Shown here one piece after another: positions 24,725-34,021 of a stretch of 64,000 nt of DNA. The translations under genes were made by a program, and so were the position numbers. The notes beneath the pieces were generated by a model. The model had not been told where the DNA came from and did no database searches. It saw only the letters and a program-made list of their open reading frames with translations. This DNA is from Tianweitania sp. UT-5YL-CI-8 (GTDB lineage Bacteria; Pseudomonadota; Alphaproteobacteria; Rhizobiales; Rhizobiaceae): contig NZ_JASCRR010000001.1 in assembly GCF_030010215.1 (NCBI RefSeq), forward strand, positions 607,230 through 671,229, in the 5' to 3' direction. Position 1 is the first letter of the stretch, and every line of letters begins with the position of its first letter.

Positions 24725-25753
24725 TCAACGCCGTTTGCCACGCCAAGCGTCCGACTTGTTGCCACGCGGACCCGATTGCACCGGCGTATTGGCGCTGTTT
24801 TCCTCGTGCAGCTTGCGCCAGCGGCCCAGGCGTTCGGCCGACAGTGTTCCGTCGGCCACGGCGGATTGCACGGCGCAGCCCGGTTCATGCGCGTGGGTGC
24901 AATCCCGGAAACGGCACTTGAGAGCCAGCCGGTTGATCTCTGCAAACACGACATCCAGGCCTGCGGCGACATTGCCGACATGCAGCGTCCGCATCCCCGG
25001 CGTATCGATCACCCAACCACCCCCGGCAATGGCATGAAGGGAGCGGGATGTCGTCGTATGGCGGCCCTTGGAGTCATGCTCGCGGATGCCGCCGGTGGGT
25101 TGCGCCTCTTCCGCCGTCTTGTCGGCCAGACTGTTCAGGAGCGTCGACTTGCCGACCCCCGACGAGCCCACCAGGGCCACGGTCTGGCCTGGGCCGCACC
25201 ATGGCGCCAGGGCGATGGCGGCATCGGCGGATTTGGCATTCACCAACACGACCTCAAGACCTTGCTGCAGAGCCTCGACCTGCGGACGATAGGATTGGGC
25301 GTCGGATACCTGGTCGACTTTCGTCAGGACGACCACCGGATTTGCGCCGGCCTCGTTTGCGAGCGCCAGATAGCGCTCCAACCGCCCCAGGTTGAAATCG
25401 TCATTGCACGAGGTCACGATGAACAGGGTGTCGACATTCGCTGCGATAAGCTGCGGGACATTGGCGTTCTCCGTCCGCCGACGCAGCACCGCTTTCCGGT
25501 CCAGTCTACGAGCGATATCCAGCGTTTCAGGATCGATCAGAACCCAATCCCCCACCGCGAAATCACCCGTTTTCTGCTGAAAACCAAGCTGCAACTGACC
25601 GGAGCCCGTTTCCCCAATCAGTCGGGACCGATGGACCGTGGCAATGCGAACAGGGACAAGGTCCGTTTCAGTCGGCTCAATCTGCTCGGCAAAAAACGGG
25701 CACCAGCCGAGATCGATCAGCACCGCGGACGTTGTTTCAGGAAGCAGTGTCAA
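24725..25753 (-). CDS. rsgA: Ribosome small-subunit-dependent GTPase RsgA
   Basis: A 342-residue circularly permuted GTPase that assists late 30S subunit maturation. Domains in order: OB-fold with ATVHRSRLIG...GDWVLID; the permuted G domain with G4 TKVD at residues 144-147, G1/Walker A GSSGVGKS at 196-203 and G3 DTPG at 250-253; and the C-terminal zinc knuckle Cys280, Cys285, His287, Cys293. The basic tail is typical. This variant is the longer type found in alphaproteobacteria and some others. It stands alone between the repeat element and the oxidase cluster. Confidence 0.95.
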   Translation of the reverse strand: MTLLPETTSAVLIDLGWCPFFAEQIEPTETDLVPVRIATVHRSRLIGETGSGQLQLGFQQKTGDFAVGDWVLIDPETLDIARRLDRKAVLRRRTENANVPQLIAANVDTLFIVTSCNDDFNLGRLERYLALANEAGANPVVVLTKVDQVSDAQSYRPQVEALQQGLEVVLVNAKSADAAIALAPWCGPGQTVALVGSSGVGKSTLLNSLADKTAEEAQPTGGIREHDSKGRHTTTSRSLHAIAGGGWVIDTPGMRTLHVGNVAAGLDVVFAEINRLALKCRFRDCTHAHEPGCAVQSAVADGTLSAERLGRWRKLHEENSANTPVQSGPRGNKSDAWRGKRR

Positions 25754-25982
25754 ATCTCCTTAGGCCAGTGCAGCGCAAAACGGCTACGCTGCAATGGCAT
25801 GCGCACTGCATCGCAGCAACGTTCCATTTGAAGGGACCAACCGACCTTCAGGAACAGGGCCTACGCCTTCTGTCCATCGCCGGCAAGCCAGCGGAGGATA
25901 TTCGCCATCAGCTGCTGTCCAGTCCCAGCGTCCTGTCGGCGCTGGCCGGTCAGACTTGACCGCTTTGCCTGATAGGCGCTCG

Positions 25983-26297
25983 CTATGTACAGGCGGACGC
26001 CAAGAGAACTGGCGCAAATGTGATTATCGCCGCCGCAATGGCGGCGACGGTTGCGCCGATGCCGACACGATGCATGAACGTGGACGCTGGCCCGAGCCGT
26101 CTGACATGGGCGATCTGGAGCACCAAGACGCCAACCGACACAGCGATGGCGATTGCTGCACCGGCAACCAATGTCACTCGATGTGCCTGAGGTGCCCAAC
26201 CGAGATAACAGCCCAGATACTGCACGGCATAAAGCGCAGTGAAAGCCAGCGCCCATACCGAGAACCCGATCAGCAATGGCCAGAGGTGGCGTATCAT
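25983..26297 (-). CDS. Small membrane protein of the cytochrome oxidase operon
   Basis: A 104-residue protein with three hydrophobic segments (LLIGFSVWALAFTALYAVQYLG, LVAGAAIAIAVSVGVLVLQIA, GATVAAIAAAIITFAPVLL). Its ATG at 26297 overlaps the stop of the fused subunit I-III gene, so it is translated with it. Small subunits of this kind occur after coxAC fusions; whether it is a structural subunit like subunit IV or an assembly factor is unknown. A longer frame to 26702 would overlap the oxidase gene and is not supported. No family could be named. Confidence 0.7.
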   Translation of the reverse strand: MIRHLWPLLIGFSVWALAFTALYAVQYLGCYLGWAPQAHRVTLVAGAAIAIAVSVGVLVLQIAHVRRLGPASTFMHRVGIGATVAAIAAAIITFAPVLLASACT

Positions 26298-28792
26298 GAA
26301 GCCCCGCCCGATCTGGCAAGCAGCAGCGTCAATCCCCATGCGGGGATCAAGGCGACCGCGGCATAATCGGTCCACAGCATCGAGAGACGGAGGCTCGTTG
26401 CGCGGACGGCCGAAACGTAGCCGCCACGCCAGCGCCATGCGGTGTGAGCAGTGATCAACATGGCAATACCGGAGTGAATGGCGCAGTAGGCATAGAGTGC
26501 AAACCTTAGCGAGATGTTGGCATGAGCGGTCGCGTCTCCCAACTGAACCGTGCCGACAATGCAGGCGGCGGCGGTCAGTCCTGCCAGCGCGGCTGTTCCC
26601 AACAGCCAACCGCAAGGCGACATTCCATCCGCATTCCGGCTGCGCGCAAGGCGGACCGCGGCACTGCCGCCCAATGCCGTCAGGAGACCTATAGCCGGCC
26701 ACCAGTTGGTCTCCCGCAGCTGCCCGTCCCAGCCCGGTGCGACGACAGCCAGATACAGTGCCCCGAACAAAAGGGAGGCATACAGGGTGGCGTCGGCCAC
26801 CGCGGCAACCTTAGATGCCCACCAGGTGACGTTGTCCCCCACCTCGGCGTCAACCGGAACGGCTTCGCCCAGCCCGATATCGATAGGACCCGCGTCGCGC
26901 GTATGGCCGAGCGCGCGCGGCCAGACGAGAAACAGTCCGACAGTTGCGACCGCACCCAAAGGCACGATCCAGTAAATCTTGAACAGCAGGCCGAGAAAGA
27001 AGACAGCCGTCGCAAGCGCCGTCCACAGCGGCAGCAAGGTCCGACGCGGCAGGACGATCACCTGGTCCGGGTTGCCGGTCATCATATCGACGCCGAGGGT
27101 TTCCTGGCGGTGGGCACGGGCAAAGCCGAGATAACCGTCGCCGGCCGCGAGGCGGTTGCCAAGGCTGCCGGTGTCGAGGGAGTCGGCACGCTGCGCCACA
27201 GTAGGAAGTGCGGCGAAATTGTAGTCCGGCGGCGGCGTGGGCATCGCCCATTCCAGAGTGCCGGCGGCCCAAGGGTTTCGCGCACCGCGCCTGCCGAAGC
27301 GGAATTGCATGACGATGTCCACCAGCACCAGCGCAAAGCCCATCGTCATGATGAACCCGCCGAAGGAAGACAGAAGATTCAGCCAGTCCCAACCCCAGTT
27401 GGACGGATAGGTGGATATGCGGCGTGGCATACCCATCAGCCCGGTCAGGTGCATCAGGAAAAACGTCAAATTGAAACCAATGATGATGAGCCAGAAGGCA
27501 GGCACCGACAGGCGGTAGACGCTGCTGCGCCCGGTGAAATGCGGGAGCCAGTAGTAGAGGGCCGCCAGCATGGGAAAAACAAACCCGCCGACCAACACAT
27601 AGTGCAGGTGGGCCACGACAAAATAACTGTCATGCGCCTGGGTGTTGAACGGCACCATCGCCAGCATCACGCCCGTCAACCCGCCACAGACGAAAACGAT
27701 GAAGAAACCGATGACGTAGAGCATGGGAACATCGAGCCTGGGGCGCCCCGACGCGATGGTGCCGATCCAGGCGAATATCTGCACAGCGGTCGGGATAGCC
27801 ACCAAGGCGCTCGCTGCGGAAAAGAAGCCCAACGCCAGATGGGGAATCCCGACTGTGAACATGTGGTGCACCCACAGCCCGAAACTGAGAAAGGCCATGG
27901 CGACGATTGCCACGATGATGGCGTTGTAGGCGATCAACGGGCGGCGCGCGAAGGTCGGAATGATGGTCGACAGCATACCGGCAGCCGGCAGGAAGATGAT
28001 GTAGACCTCCGGATGCCCGAACAGCCAGAAGAGATGCTGCCAGAGCAGCGGATCGCCGCCGCGCGTCGGGTCGAAAAACGGTAGGTCGAAGGCCCGCTCC
28101 ATCTCCAGCAGGATCGACCCCAGGATCAAGGGCGGGAAGCCGATCAGCATCATGGCGGCGGTCACCAACATGTACCAGCCGAAGATCGGCATGCGGGTCA
28201 GCGACATTCCCGGTGCGCGCATTTTGAGGATGGTAACGATCAGTTCGACCGCTGCCGTGATCGCCGAAATCTCGACGAAGGTAATCCCCAGAAGCCAGAC
28301 ATCGGCATTGATGCCGGGCGTGTAAATGCCAGACGACAGCGGCGTGTACATGAACCAGCCGGAATTCGGCGCATAGCCCATGACCATCGCGCCAATCAGG
28401 ATCGTGCCGCCAAACAGATAGCACCAGAAGCCGTAGGCAGTCATGCGTGGAAAGGCGAGGTCCCGTGCGCCCAGCATCTTGGGCAGCATGTAGATCGCCA
28501 GGCCCTCGAACATCGGTATGGCGAACAGGAACATCATCACCGTGCCATGCATGGTGAAAATCTGGTTGTATAGTTCCGGGCCGATGAAGGCGCTGTCTGG
28601 CGTCGCCAATTGCGCGCGGATCAGCATGGCAAGCACCCCGCCGATGGCGAAGAAAACCATCGCCACCACCATGAAGCGCTTGCCAAGAATGTTGTGGTTC
28701 ACCGCTGAAAACCGTGCCCAACCCGGCGGCGTGCCCCAGATCCTGGTGAGCGCCTTATGCAAGGCGACAGGCGACAGCTGTTCCCGGCTCAC
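26294..28792 (-). CDS. Cytochrome c oxidase subunits I and III fused in one protein
   Basis: An 832-residue inner-membrane protein. Residues about 15-540 are subunit I of a heme-copper oxidase: FGHPEVYIIFLPAAG gives the CuB histidine, the cross-linked tyrosine and the A1-type glutamate; VHHMFT supplies the other CuB histidines and HDSYFVVAHLHYVL the heme ligands. All key residues are present. The part after about 600 has five or more hydrophobic segments and resembles subunit III (GDNVTWWASKVAAVADATLYASLL). The gene starts overlapping the coxB stop by 4 bases. Such fusions are known in caa3-type enzymes; here no heme a synthase or Cox11 is nearby, so the cofactors must come from elsewhere. 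Confidence 0.93.
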   Translation of the reverse strand: MSREQLSPVALHKALTRIWGTPPGWARFSAVNHNILGKRFMVVAMVFFAIGGVLAMLIRAQLATPDSAFIGPELYNQIFTMHGTVMMFLFAIPMFEGLAIYMLPKMLGARDLAFPRMTAYGFWCYLFGGTILIGAMVMGYAPNSGWFMYTPLSSGIYTPGINADVWLLGITFVEISAITAAVELIVTILKMRAPGMSLTRMPIFGWYMLVTAAMMLIGFPPLILGSILLEMERAFDLPFFDPTRGGDPLLWQHLFWLFGHPEVYIIFLPAAGMLSTIIPTFARRPLIAYNAIIVAIVAMAFLSFGLWVHHMFTVGIPHLALGFFSAASALVAIPTAVQIFAWIGTIASGRPRLDVPMLYVIGFFIVFVCGGLTGVMLAMVPFNTQAHDSYFVVAHLHYVLVGGFVFPMLAALYYWLPHFTGRSSVYRLSVPAFWLIIIGFNLTFFLMHLTGLMGMPRRISTYPSNWGWDWLNLLSSFGGFIMTMGFALVLVDIVMQFRFGRRGARNPWAAGTLEWAMPTPPPDYNFAALPTVAQRADSLDTGSLGNRLAAGDGYLGFARAHRQETLGVDMMTGNPDQVIVLPRRTLLPLWTALATAVFFLGLLFKIYWIVPLGAVATVGLFLVWPRALGHTRDAGPIDIGLGEAVPVDAEVGDNVTWWASKVAAVADATLYASLLFGALYLAVVAPGWDGQLRETNWWPAIGLLTALGGSAAVRLARSRNADGMSPCGWLLGTAALAGLTAAACIVGTVQLGDATAHANISLRFALYAYCAIHSGIAMLITAHTAWRWRGGYVSAVRATSLRLSMLWTDYAAVALIPAWGLTLLLARSGGAS

Positions 28793-29451
28793 GGCTGGCC
28801 TCCTATCGTGACAGCATAATCCGCCGGCGCATGAGCCCGTGCCTCGAAGCCCATGGTTTCATGTCCCTCGCCGCAATATTCGGCGCAGATGCCGCGATAG
28901 ACACCCGGCTTGTCGGCCTGCAGCCGTATGATGTTGGTATGCCCGGGAATGGCGTCGATCTTGCCGCCGAGGCGCGGGATCCAGAAACTGTGAATGACAT
29001 CCTCGGCCGTGACCACGATGTCCACGGGCTCGCCCGCTGGGAGATGCAGGATCGTCGTCGGAGCGGCATCCGGAATGAAGGGATAGCTGAAACGCCATTG
29101 CCATTGGCTGGCGTGGGCCTCGATGCGAAGGGGTTCAGCACTGCCCGGCTTGGGCAGCAAATGCTCACCCAGCAGCAGTGCAGTAATCAGCAATGCAATC
29201 AGGATCGGCACCGGCAGGACCAGCCCACCGCCGACAATCCAGGTTCGCGGCTTGATCGAGGCGAGTGCGGACGGACGCAGCAAACTCAACGCCAAAAGCG
29301 CAATGACCAAGGTAAAAAGGGCAATAGCACCCCAGAACATCACCCACCAAAGCGTTGCGATGCTCGACGCGGATGGACCTGCGGGATCGAGGGTGGACAA
29401 AGGGGCAGCGCAACCTAAAAGTGCCAGAGGTGTTATCGCAGCAGGTGTCAA
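28789..29451 (-). CDS. coxB: Cytochrome c oxidase subunit II, lipoprotein type
   Basis: About 220 residues. I place the start at a TTG (29449-29451), giving MTPAAITPLALLGCAAP, a short lipoprotein signal with lipobox LLGC. Two membrane helices follow, then the periplasmic cupredoxin domain. The CuA centre is complete: His154 in HSFWIP and Cys189, Cys193, His197, Met200 in CAEYCGEGHETM. There is no C-terminal cytochrome c domain. The open frame extends upstream to 29997 over the divergent DUF2231 gene, but that part has no family likeness. Start choice is uncertain because no strong ribosome site is seen. Confidence 0.85.
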   Translation of the reverse strand: MTPAAITPLALLGCAAPLSTLDPAGPSASSIATLWWVMFWGAIALFTLVIALLALSLLRPSALASIKPRTWIVGGGLVLPVPILIALLITALLLGEHLLPKPGSAEPLRIEAHASQWQWRFSYPFIPDAAPTTILHLPAGEPVDIVVTAEDVIHSFWIPRLGGKIDAIPGHTNIIRLQADKPGVYRGICAEYCGEGHETMGFEARAHAPADYAVTIGGQP

Positions 29452-29472
29452 CCGAACAGCGAGAGGATAGGC

Positions 29473-30030
29473 TTGGCGAAGTCGGAGACGGAGACGGAAG
29501 AGAATGAAATCGCTCTGGAGGAAACGCCGCCGGAAGCGAGCAGTTCGCACGACAACCCCGCCATTCGTGCCGTTGCCGAGCAGGATATCGGCTCGGCTAT
29601 CGCAGTCGCCGGCCATCCCATCCATGTCATGCTCGTGCATTTCCCGATCGCGCTGGTCGTTTGCACCTTGGGGATCGATGGCCTCTACTGGCTGAACGGC
29701 GACCCGTTCTGGCTGCGAGTCGGTGTCTGGTCCACCGGCTTCGCCTTTGCCTTCGGTGTTCTGGCCTCTTTGGCGGGGACGGCCGAACTGCTGGCAGTTC
29801 CAGGCATTCGCGTGCGCGTTGCCAGTTGGAACCACGCCATCGCCGCCATGACGCTGCTCGCGGTCGCCGGCGCGAACTGGGGCCTGCGTCTCAACGTGCC
29901 CGATGCAGTACTGCCGCACGGGCTGCTTCTGTCCCTGCTCGCAAGCGTGTTGACGGCGCTGGCTGGCTGGCATGGCGGGAAGCTGGTTTTCGATCATGGA
30001 GCCGGCCTCGTCATCTCAACCAAGCAATAA
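29473..30030 (+). CDS. DUF2231 membrane protein
   Basis: A 185-residue protein with about four hydrophobic segments and a charged N-terminus of some 40 residues. The GHPIHVMLVHFPIALVV stretch is the DUF2231 hallmark. The start is a TTG at 29473 with GAGAGG 6-7 bases upstream; no ATG exists early in this frame. It is divergent from coxB by only 21 bases and its 3' end overlaps the convergent CopD-like gene by 20 bases. Members often sit next to cytochrome and copper genes and may bind heme or metal; the function here is unknown. Confidence 0.8.
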   Translation: MAKSETETEENEIALEETPPEASSSHDNPAIRAVAEQDIGSAIAVAGHPIHVMLVHFPIALVVCTLGIDGLYWLNGDPFWLRVGVWSTGFAFAFGVLASLAGTAELLAVPGIRVRVASWNHAIAAMTLLAVAGANWGLRLNVPDAVLPHGLLLSLLASVLTALAGWHGGKLVFDHGAGLVISTKQ

Positions 30031-30511
30031 GCTGGCCGAGCATGTCGCCGAGTGCGCCCGGTGAAAAAATTCCGGCAATATGACGCTCGACTGACCATAT
30101 GGGCTTGCCCAGCACCACCAACAAAATCGCGCCGATGACCAAGGTTGTAAGCACCGTCACCGCAACGAACCGCCAGTAAGGGTAGGTCTGCCCAGGCTCG
30201 AACAAACGCAGGATCATCAAACCGCTCATCACATGAATAATGGCCATGACGCCAACGAGCGCGAGCTTCACCGAGAACCACGGCTGGTACGTCGCCTGCA
30301 GGAAAATCAGCGCAATACCACAGGCCACCGCCACAAACGCGGCCGGAGAAACCACGCCGACATAGATGAAACGGGTGAAATTATGAAGCCGATGCAAGGC
30401 TTCGTCTTCCAACCCGCGTCTTTGTATATAGAGAAACGGCAGGCACAGCAGTCCGGCAGACCAGATCGCAATAGCTGGGATGTGGATGAACTTCAGGAGG
30501 ATGACGATCAC
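30011..30511 (-). CDS. CopD/HemJ-like membrane protein
   Basis: A 166-residue inner-membrane protein with four hydrophobic segments: LLKFIHIPAIAIWSAGLLCLPFL, PAAFVAVACGIALIFL, VKLALVGVMAIIHVMSGLMIL and VAVTVLTTLVIGAILLVVLGKP. The histidine in FIHIPAIAIW and KLALVGVMAIIHV fit the CopD/HemJ heme- or copper-associated family. It begins with GTG overlapping the CtaG stop (GTGA), so it is coupled to ctaG. A role in copper delivery to the oxidase or in protoheme formation is possible; family resemblance is moderate. Confidence 0.75.
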   Translation of the reverse strand: MIVILLKFIHIPAIAIWSAGLLCLPFLYIQRRGLEDEALHRLHNFTRFIYVGVVSPAAFVAVACGIALIFLQATYQPWFSVKLALVGVMAIIHVMSGLMILRLFEPGQTYPYWRFVAVTVLTTLVIGAILLVVLGKPIWSVERHIAGIFSPGALGDMLGQLIAWLR

Positions 30512-31263
30512 GCCCGGCGCGCCTCGGTGTGCCGAAGCCAATCGACGAGGCGGAGCATCGCCACCAATAGATAGGGCAGGCTCGCCGGCACCCACATGAT
30601 GAGCCCGGCCAATTGCTGGTCCGGAAGGGGTTCTATGCCGAACGCCGCGCTGGTGAAGAAATGCGGTTCGTAAAGCGGCCTGTCGGAAAAGACCAGAATT
30701 GCGCCGAGCAAAGCCATTTGCACAGTTGCCGCCAACAATGCCGTGATCGCTCTGGCAGGCGATGCAAGCAGGACGGAGGCCCAGAACAGCGCCGCGCTGG
30801 ACAGCAGGCTCATCTGCATCGCCCAGTAGACCGGCGTGCTGGCCAATGCCGAGGCGTAGATGGTGGGGGCGTGCCAAAGCCAGAAGATGACGGCGTGAAA
30901 CACGAGAAGTGGGGTCAGCAGTCGAGCCAGGACGATACGATGGCTTGCGCTTTTGCGGCCGATAAGAGCCCAGACAACAAGGGGTGCAGCCACCGCCACC
31001 AGCATTACGTGGTGAACCACCCGCGCCGAAAACAGCGCCACTGTCAGCGCGCAAAGCGGGCTGATGAAAATGATTGCCAACACCGCCATGCCGGCGATGA
31101 AGCAGGCTCGACCACGTGGAGCGTCTCTGTACCAGAAAAGGTATGCGCCAAGAGCAATCGCCATGGTCGCCAGAACTATGGGGTCTAGATTCCACCGCTC
31201 CCAAAGGTTCGCGGGGAGCGGCGTTGGGCCGCAATAGCTCATGACAGGGAACGTTGCTGACAT
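30508..31263 (-). CDS. ctaG: Cytochrome c oxidase assembly protein, caa3 CtaG type
   Basis: A 251-residue polytopic protein of the Caa3_CtaG family, required in Bacillus for formation of active caa3 oxidase, probably in copper insertion. Visible are WNLDPIVLATMAIALGAYLFWY, the RVVHHVMLVAVAAPLVVW stretch with two histidines, LLVFHAVIFWLWHAPTIY and the WVPASLPYLLVAMLRL end; these histidine motifs are typical. It is not the Cox11-type CtaG. It follows the glucose dehydrogenase gene by 24 bases and precedes the CopD-like gene with overlap, suggesting one transcript. Confidence 0.9.
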   Translation of the reverse strand: MSATFPVMSYCGPTPLPANLWERWNLDPIVLATMAIALGAYLFWYRDAPRGRACFIAGMAVLAIIFISPLCALTVALFSARVVHHVMLVAVAAPLVVWALIGRKSASHRIVLARLLTPLLVFHAVIFWLWHAPTIYASALASTPVYWAMQMSLLSSAALFWASVLLASPARAITALLAATVQMALLGAILVFSDRPLYEPHFFTSAAFGIEPLPDQQLAGLIMWVPASLPYLLVAMLRLVDWLRHTEARRA

Positions 31264-31287
31264 AGAGATCCTTGTCGCTAATGCAAA

Positions 31288-33768
31288 TTAGGGCGTTTCG
31301 CCCTTCGGCAACGCGTAGGCGATAAAGTAATCGCCTATAGCCGTCTCCATGAAGTCGTGTCCGCCGGCATTGATAACGACGATCTGGCGACCGCCGGCTT
31401 CATAGGTCATTGGTGTCGCCTGACCGCCAGCCGGCAGCGCAACTTGCCACACTTCTTTGCCAGTCTCGATATCGATTGCACGCAGGAGGTCGTCTGTCGC
31501 CGCCGCGATGAAGAACAGACCTGAGGCCGTGATGACACCGCCGCCATTGTTCGGCGTACCGATCTCGACCGGCAGCATCGACGGAATGCCAAACGGACCG
31601 TTCTTACGCGCAGTGCCGAAAGGACGGTCCCATAGCACCTTGCGGGTGTTCAAGTCGATGGCCGCAATACCTCCGTAAGGCGGCTGCTTGCACAACAAAC
31701 CGGTGAGCGGAACCCGCCAGCCGGCATTCACGCGGATGCCGTAAGGCGACAATGCCTGCGGACTGATGCTGCCATGTGAGCCGCCGCCCGCATCCGGATC
31801 GTAGTTCGGATCGGTGATCGGCAGGATGCCGAGCTCATCGATCGTCTCGCGCGGAACCAGCTGGTTGAAATTCGGCATGTTGTTGTAGTTTGCAATCATG
31901 ATTCCCTTGATGGGATCGATTGCCACGCCGCCCCAGTCCGATCCGCCATTGTAGCCGGGAAACTGGATCCAGGGTCGGTCCACCGTGGGCGGAGTATAGA
32001 CACCGTCATAGCTCGCTTGGTGAAATTGGATGCGGCACCATAACTGGTCGAGCGGCGTTGCGCCCCACATATCGGCCTCGGTCAAATCCGGCTTCAGCAG
32101 ATTGGGAAAATCCGTCACATAGGGCTGGGTTGGCGACAGGCGCTCCGGCTCGACTCCGCCCTGAGGCGCAGGACGCTCCTCGATGGTCACAAGCGGTTCA
32201 CCGGTCGCCCGGTTGAGAATATAGAACTGGGCCTGCTTGGAAGGCATGACGATGGCCGGCACCGGACCATTGTCGGTCGGGAAATCCACCAGGGTTCCCT
32301 GCCCGCCCAGATCATAATCCCATACGTCGTAATGTACGGTCTGGTAGTGCCAGGCGACATCGCCGGTTTCCACGTCGAGCGCAACGATGGCGGTGGAGTA
32401 TGTGTTCTCGGCGTCGGAGCGGTCTCCGCCCCAATAATCCACGGCGGAATTTCCCATGGGCAGATAGACAAGGCCGAGTTCGTCGTCGCCGGATGCAATC
32501 GTCCAGACATTCGGCGTGCCCGGCGTGTAAATTTCACCTTGCGGCGGCAAACCCTTCTGATCTGGGCGGCCCATGTCCCAGGCCCAGTTAAGCTCCCCGG
32601 TCACGGCATTGAATCCTCGAATGACGCCCGAGGGAGCTTTACGCGTCTGGCCGTCGCTGACCTGACTGCCGACCACCAGCACGTCACGCACGAGGGTGGG
32701 CGGAGACGTCGGCGCATAAAAGCCCGGTGCCGTGTCACCGATGCCTTCGAGCAGGTTGACGATTCCGCCCTTGCCGAAGTTAGGGCAAAGCTGGCCGGTT
32801 TCGGTGTCGAGCGCAATCATCCGCGCATCATGGGTCAGATTGACGATGCGGGTGGCGCAGAGCGAACCGGCTTCGGCAGTAGTGTCTTCGAAATAGACAA
32901 CACCGCGGCAGGACGCGTTATACCCAATTGCGTCGGCCGGGGTTTTCGGATCGTAGGTCCAGAATTCCGCTCCCGTCGCAGCATCCAAGGCACTGATCTT
33001 GTTGAGAGCCGAGCACAGATAGAGCCGATTGCCGACCTTGACGGGCGTGTTCTGATTGCCGAAAGGCTCGCCGTCCTTCGGAAGATCGCCCGTGCGGAAC
33101 TCCCAGATTTTCTCCAGCTTGCCGACATTTTCGGGTGTTATCTGATTGAGCGGAGAATAGCGCGTCGCACGGTGCGTCCCGCCATAGGCCGGCCAATCAG
33201 CGCCGGCTTCCAAGGTCTTATAGGCTGCAGGGGACGACGCTTCCGGCTGCGGCGCGGAGGTTCCCACATCTGGCGCTTGCGATGCAGGTGCCGGGATTGC
33301 CGGCGGTGGCGACACTTCCTGCGCAACGGCTGTGCCCTCCCTGCCGGATGTCAATGCAATCAACGCAGCCCCGATTGCTATGATTGCGGATGCGGAAGCC
33401 GCGAAAGCGCCTCGGTGAGCGCTGAACCGCCCGCCCAGCGCTGGAGTTGTAGCGAGGACCAGCACCAGAATGACCGTGGGCGCCACAAGGCGCGGCACCT
33501 GCGCCCAGCCATCGAGACCCGATTCCCACAGCGCCCAGGCCACCGTACCCACGAAGGTGAGCAGATAGACCGAAACACCGGCCATGGAGTGGTGGAACAA
33601 GAAATAGGCCGAGACCAGAAGCCCCAGCCCTGCGAACGCATAGTACCAAGAGCCGCCCAAGATGATCAGCCACACACCGCCCAGCATGATGGGTAACCCG
33701 AAAAGCCCCATCACCACCGCCAGGGCAGTCGTAGCCCATTTGCCGAATGTACGGTGAGGGTTGGCCAT
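31288..33768 (-). CDS. gcd: Membrane-bound PQQ-dependent glucose dehydrogenase
   Basis: An 826-residue quinoprotein that oxidises glucose to gluconolactone in the periplasm and passes electrons to ubiquinone. The N-terminal 150 residues contain about five hydrophobic segments; a Pro/Ala-rich linker follows, and from about residue 190 the eight-bladed PQQ propeller begins (DWPAYGGTHRATRYSPLNQI). WDYDLGGQGTLVDFP, TPNVWT, SDWGGVAIDP and the C-terminal GGHDFMETAIGDYFIAYALP are family marks. Length is close to E. coli Gcd (796). No pqq biosynthesis genes are in the window. It starts the transcript that continues into ctaG; periplasmic glucose oxidation coupled to this oxidase branch is inferred. 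Confidence 0.94.
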   Translation of the reverse strand: MANPHRTFGKWATTALAVVMGLFGLPIMLGGVWLIILGGSWYYAFAGLGLLVSAYFLFHHSMAGVSVYLLTFVGTVAWALWESGLDGWAQVPRLVAPTVILVLVLATTPALGGRFSAHRGAFAASASAIIAIGAALIALTSGREGTAVAQEVSPPPAIPAPASQAPDVGTSAPQPEASSPAAYKTLEAGADWPAYGGTHRATRYSPLNQITPENVGKLEKIWEFRTGDLPKDGEPFGNQNTPVKVGNRLYLCSALNKISALDAATGAEFWTYDPKTPADAIGYNASCRGVVYFEDTTAEAGSLCATRIVNLTHDARMIALDTETGQLCPNFGKGGIVNLLEGIGDTAPGFYAPTSPPTLVRDVLVVGSQVSDGQTRKAPSGVIRGFNAVTGELNWAWDMGRPDQKGLPPQGEIYTPGTPNVWTIASGDDELGLVYLPMGNSAVDYWGGDRSDAENTYSTAIVALDVETGDVAWHYQTVHYDVWDYDLGGQGTLVDFPTDNGPVPAIVMPSKQAQFYILNRATGEPLVTIEERPAPQGGVEPERLSPTQPYVTDFPNLLKPDLTEADMWGATPLDQLWCRIQFHQASYDGVYTPPTVDRPWIQFPGYNGGSDWGGVAIDPIKGIMIANYNNMPNFNQLVPRETIDELGILPITDPNYDPDAGGGSHGSISPQALSPYGIRVNAGWRVPLTGLLCKQPPYGGIAAIDLNTRKVLWDRPFGTARKNGPFGIPSMLPVEIGTPNNGGGVITASGLFFIAAATDDLLRAIDIETGKEVWQVALPAGGQATPMTYEAGGRQIVVINAGGHDFMETAIGDYFIAYALPKGETP

Positions 33769-34021
33769 ATGGGAGCTCCTGACGTTCGGGGATACTTTTG
33801 CAAACGCGGTTGCCCCGGCATGGTTCCGCCCAATCAGGCAGAAAGTTTTTTATGCCTTAGCGGTAAGAAAACAACGCAAATTCAACGGTGTAGGCGATCC
33901 GACGAGCCCCTTCCGCTCATCGATCGTGAGATCAGTTGTAATTCCCTGGTGGTCTGTCTTCTGCCAATGATATGTGATTGCCGGATTGTTCGGAGGTGCC
34001 GCAGCCGAAGGAAACGAAACT

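Noticed and set aside
25754..25982. Short frames between rsgA and the oxidase cluster
   Set aside because: No ribosome site or family likeness on either strand; treated as ordinary intergenic DNA.
26522..28084. 520-codon plus-strand frame across the oxidase gene
   Set aside because: Low-complexity, Gln/Arg/His-rich translation, typical shadow of a GC-rich gene; the minus strand carries all heme-copper ligands.
32332..33696. 454-codon plus-strand frame across gcd
   Set aside because: Antisense shadow without motifs; the gcd frame is complete.
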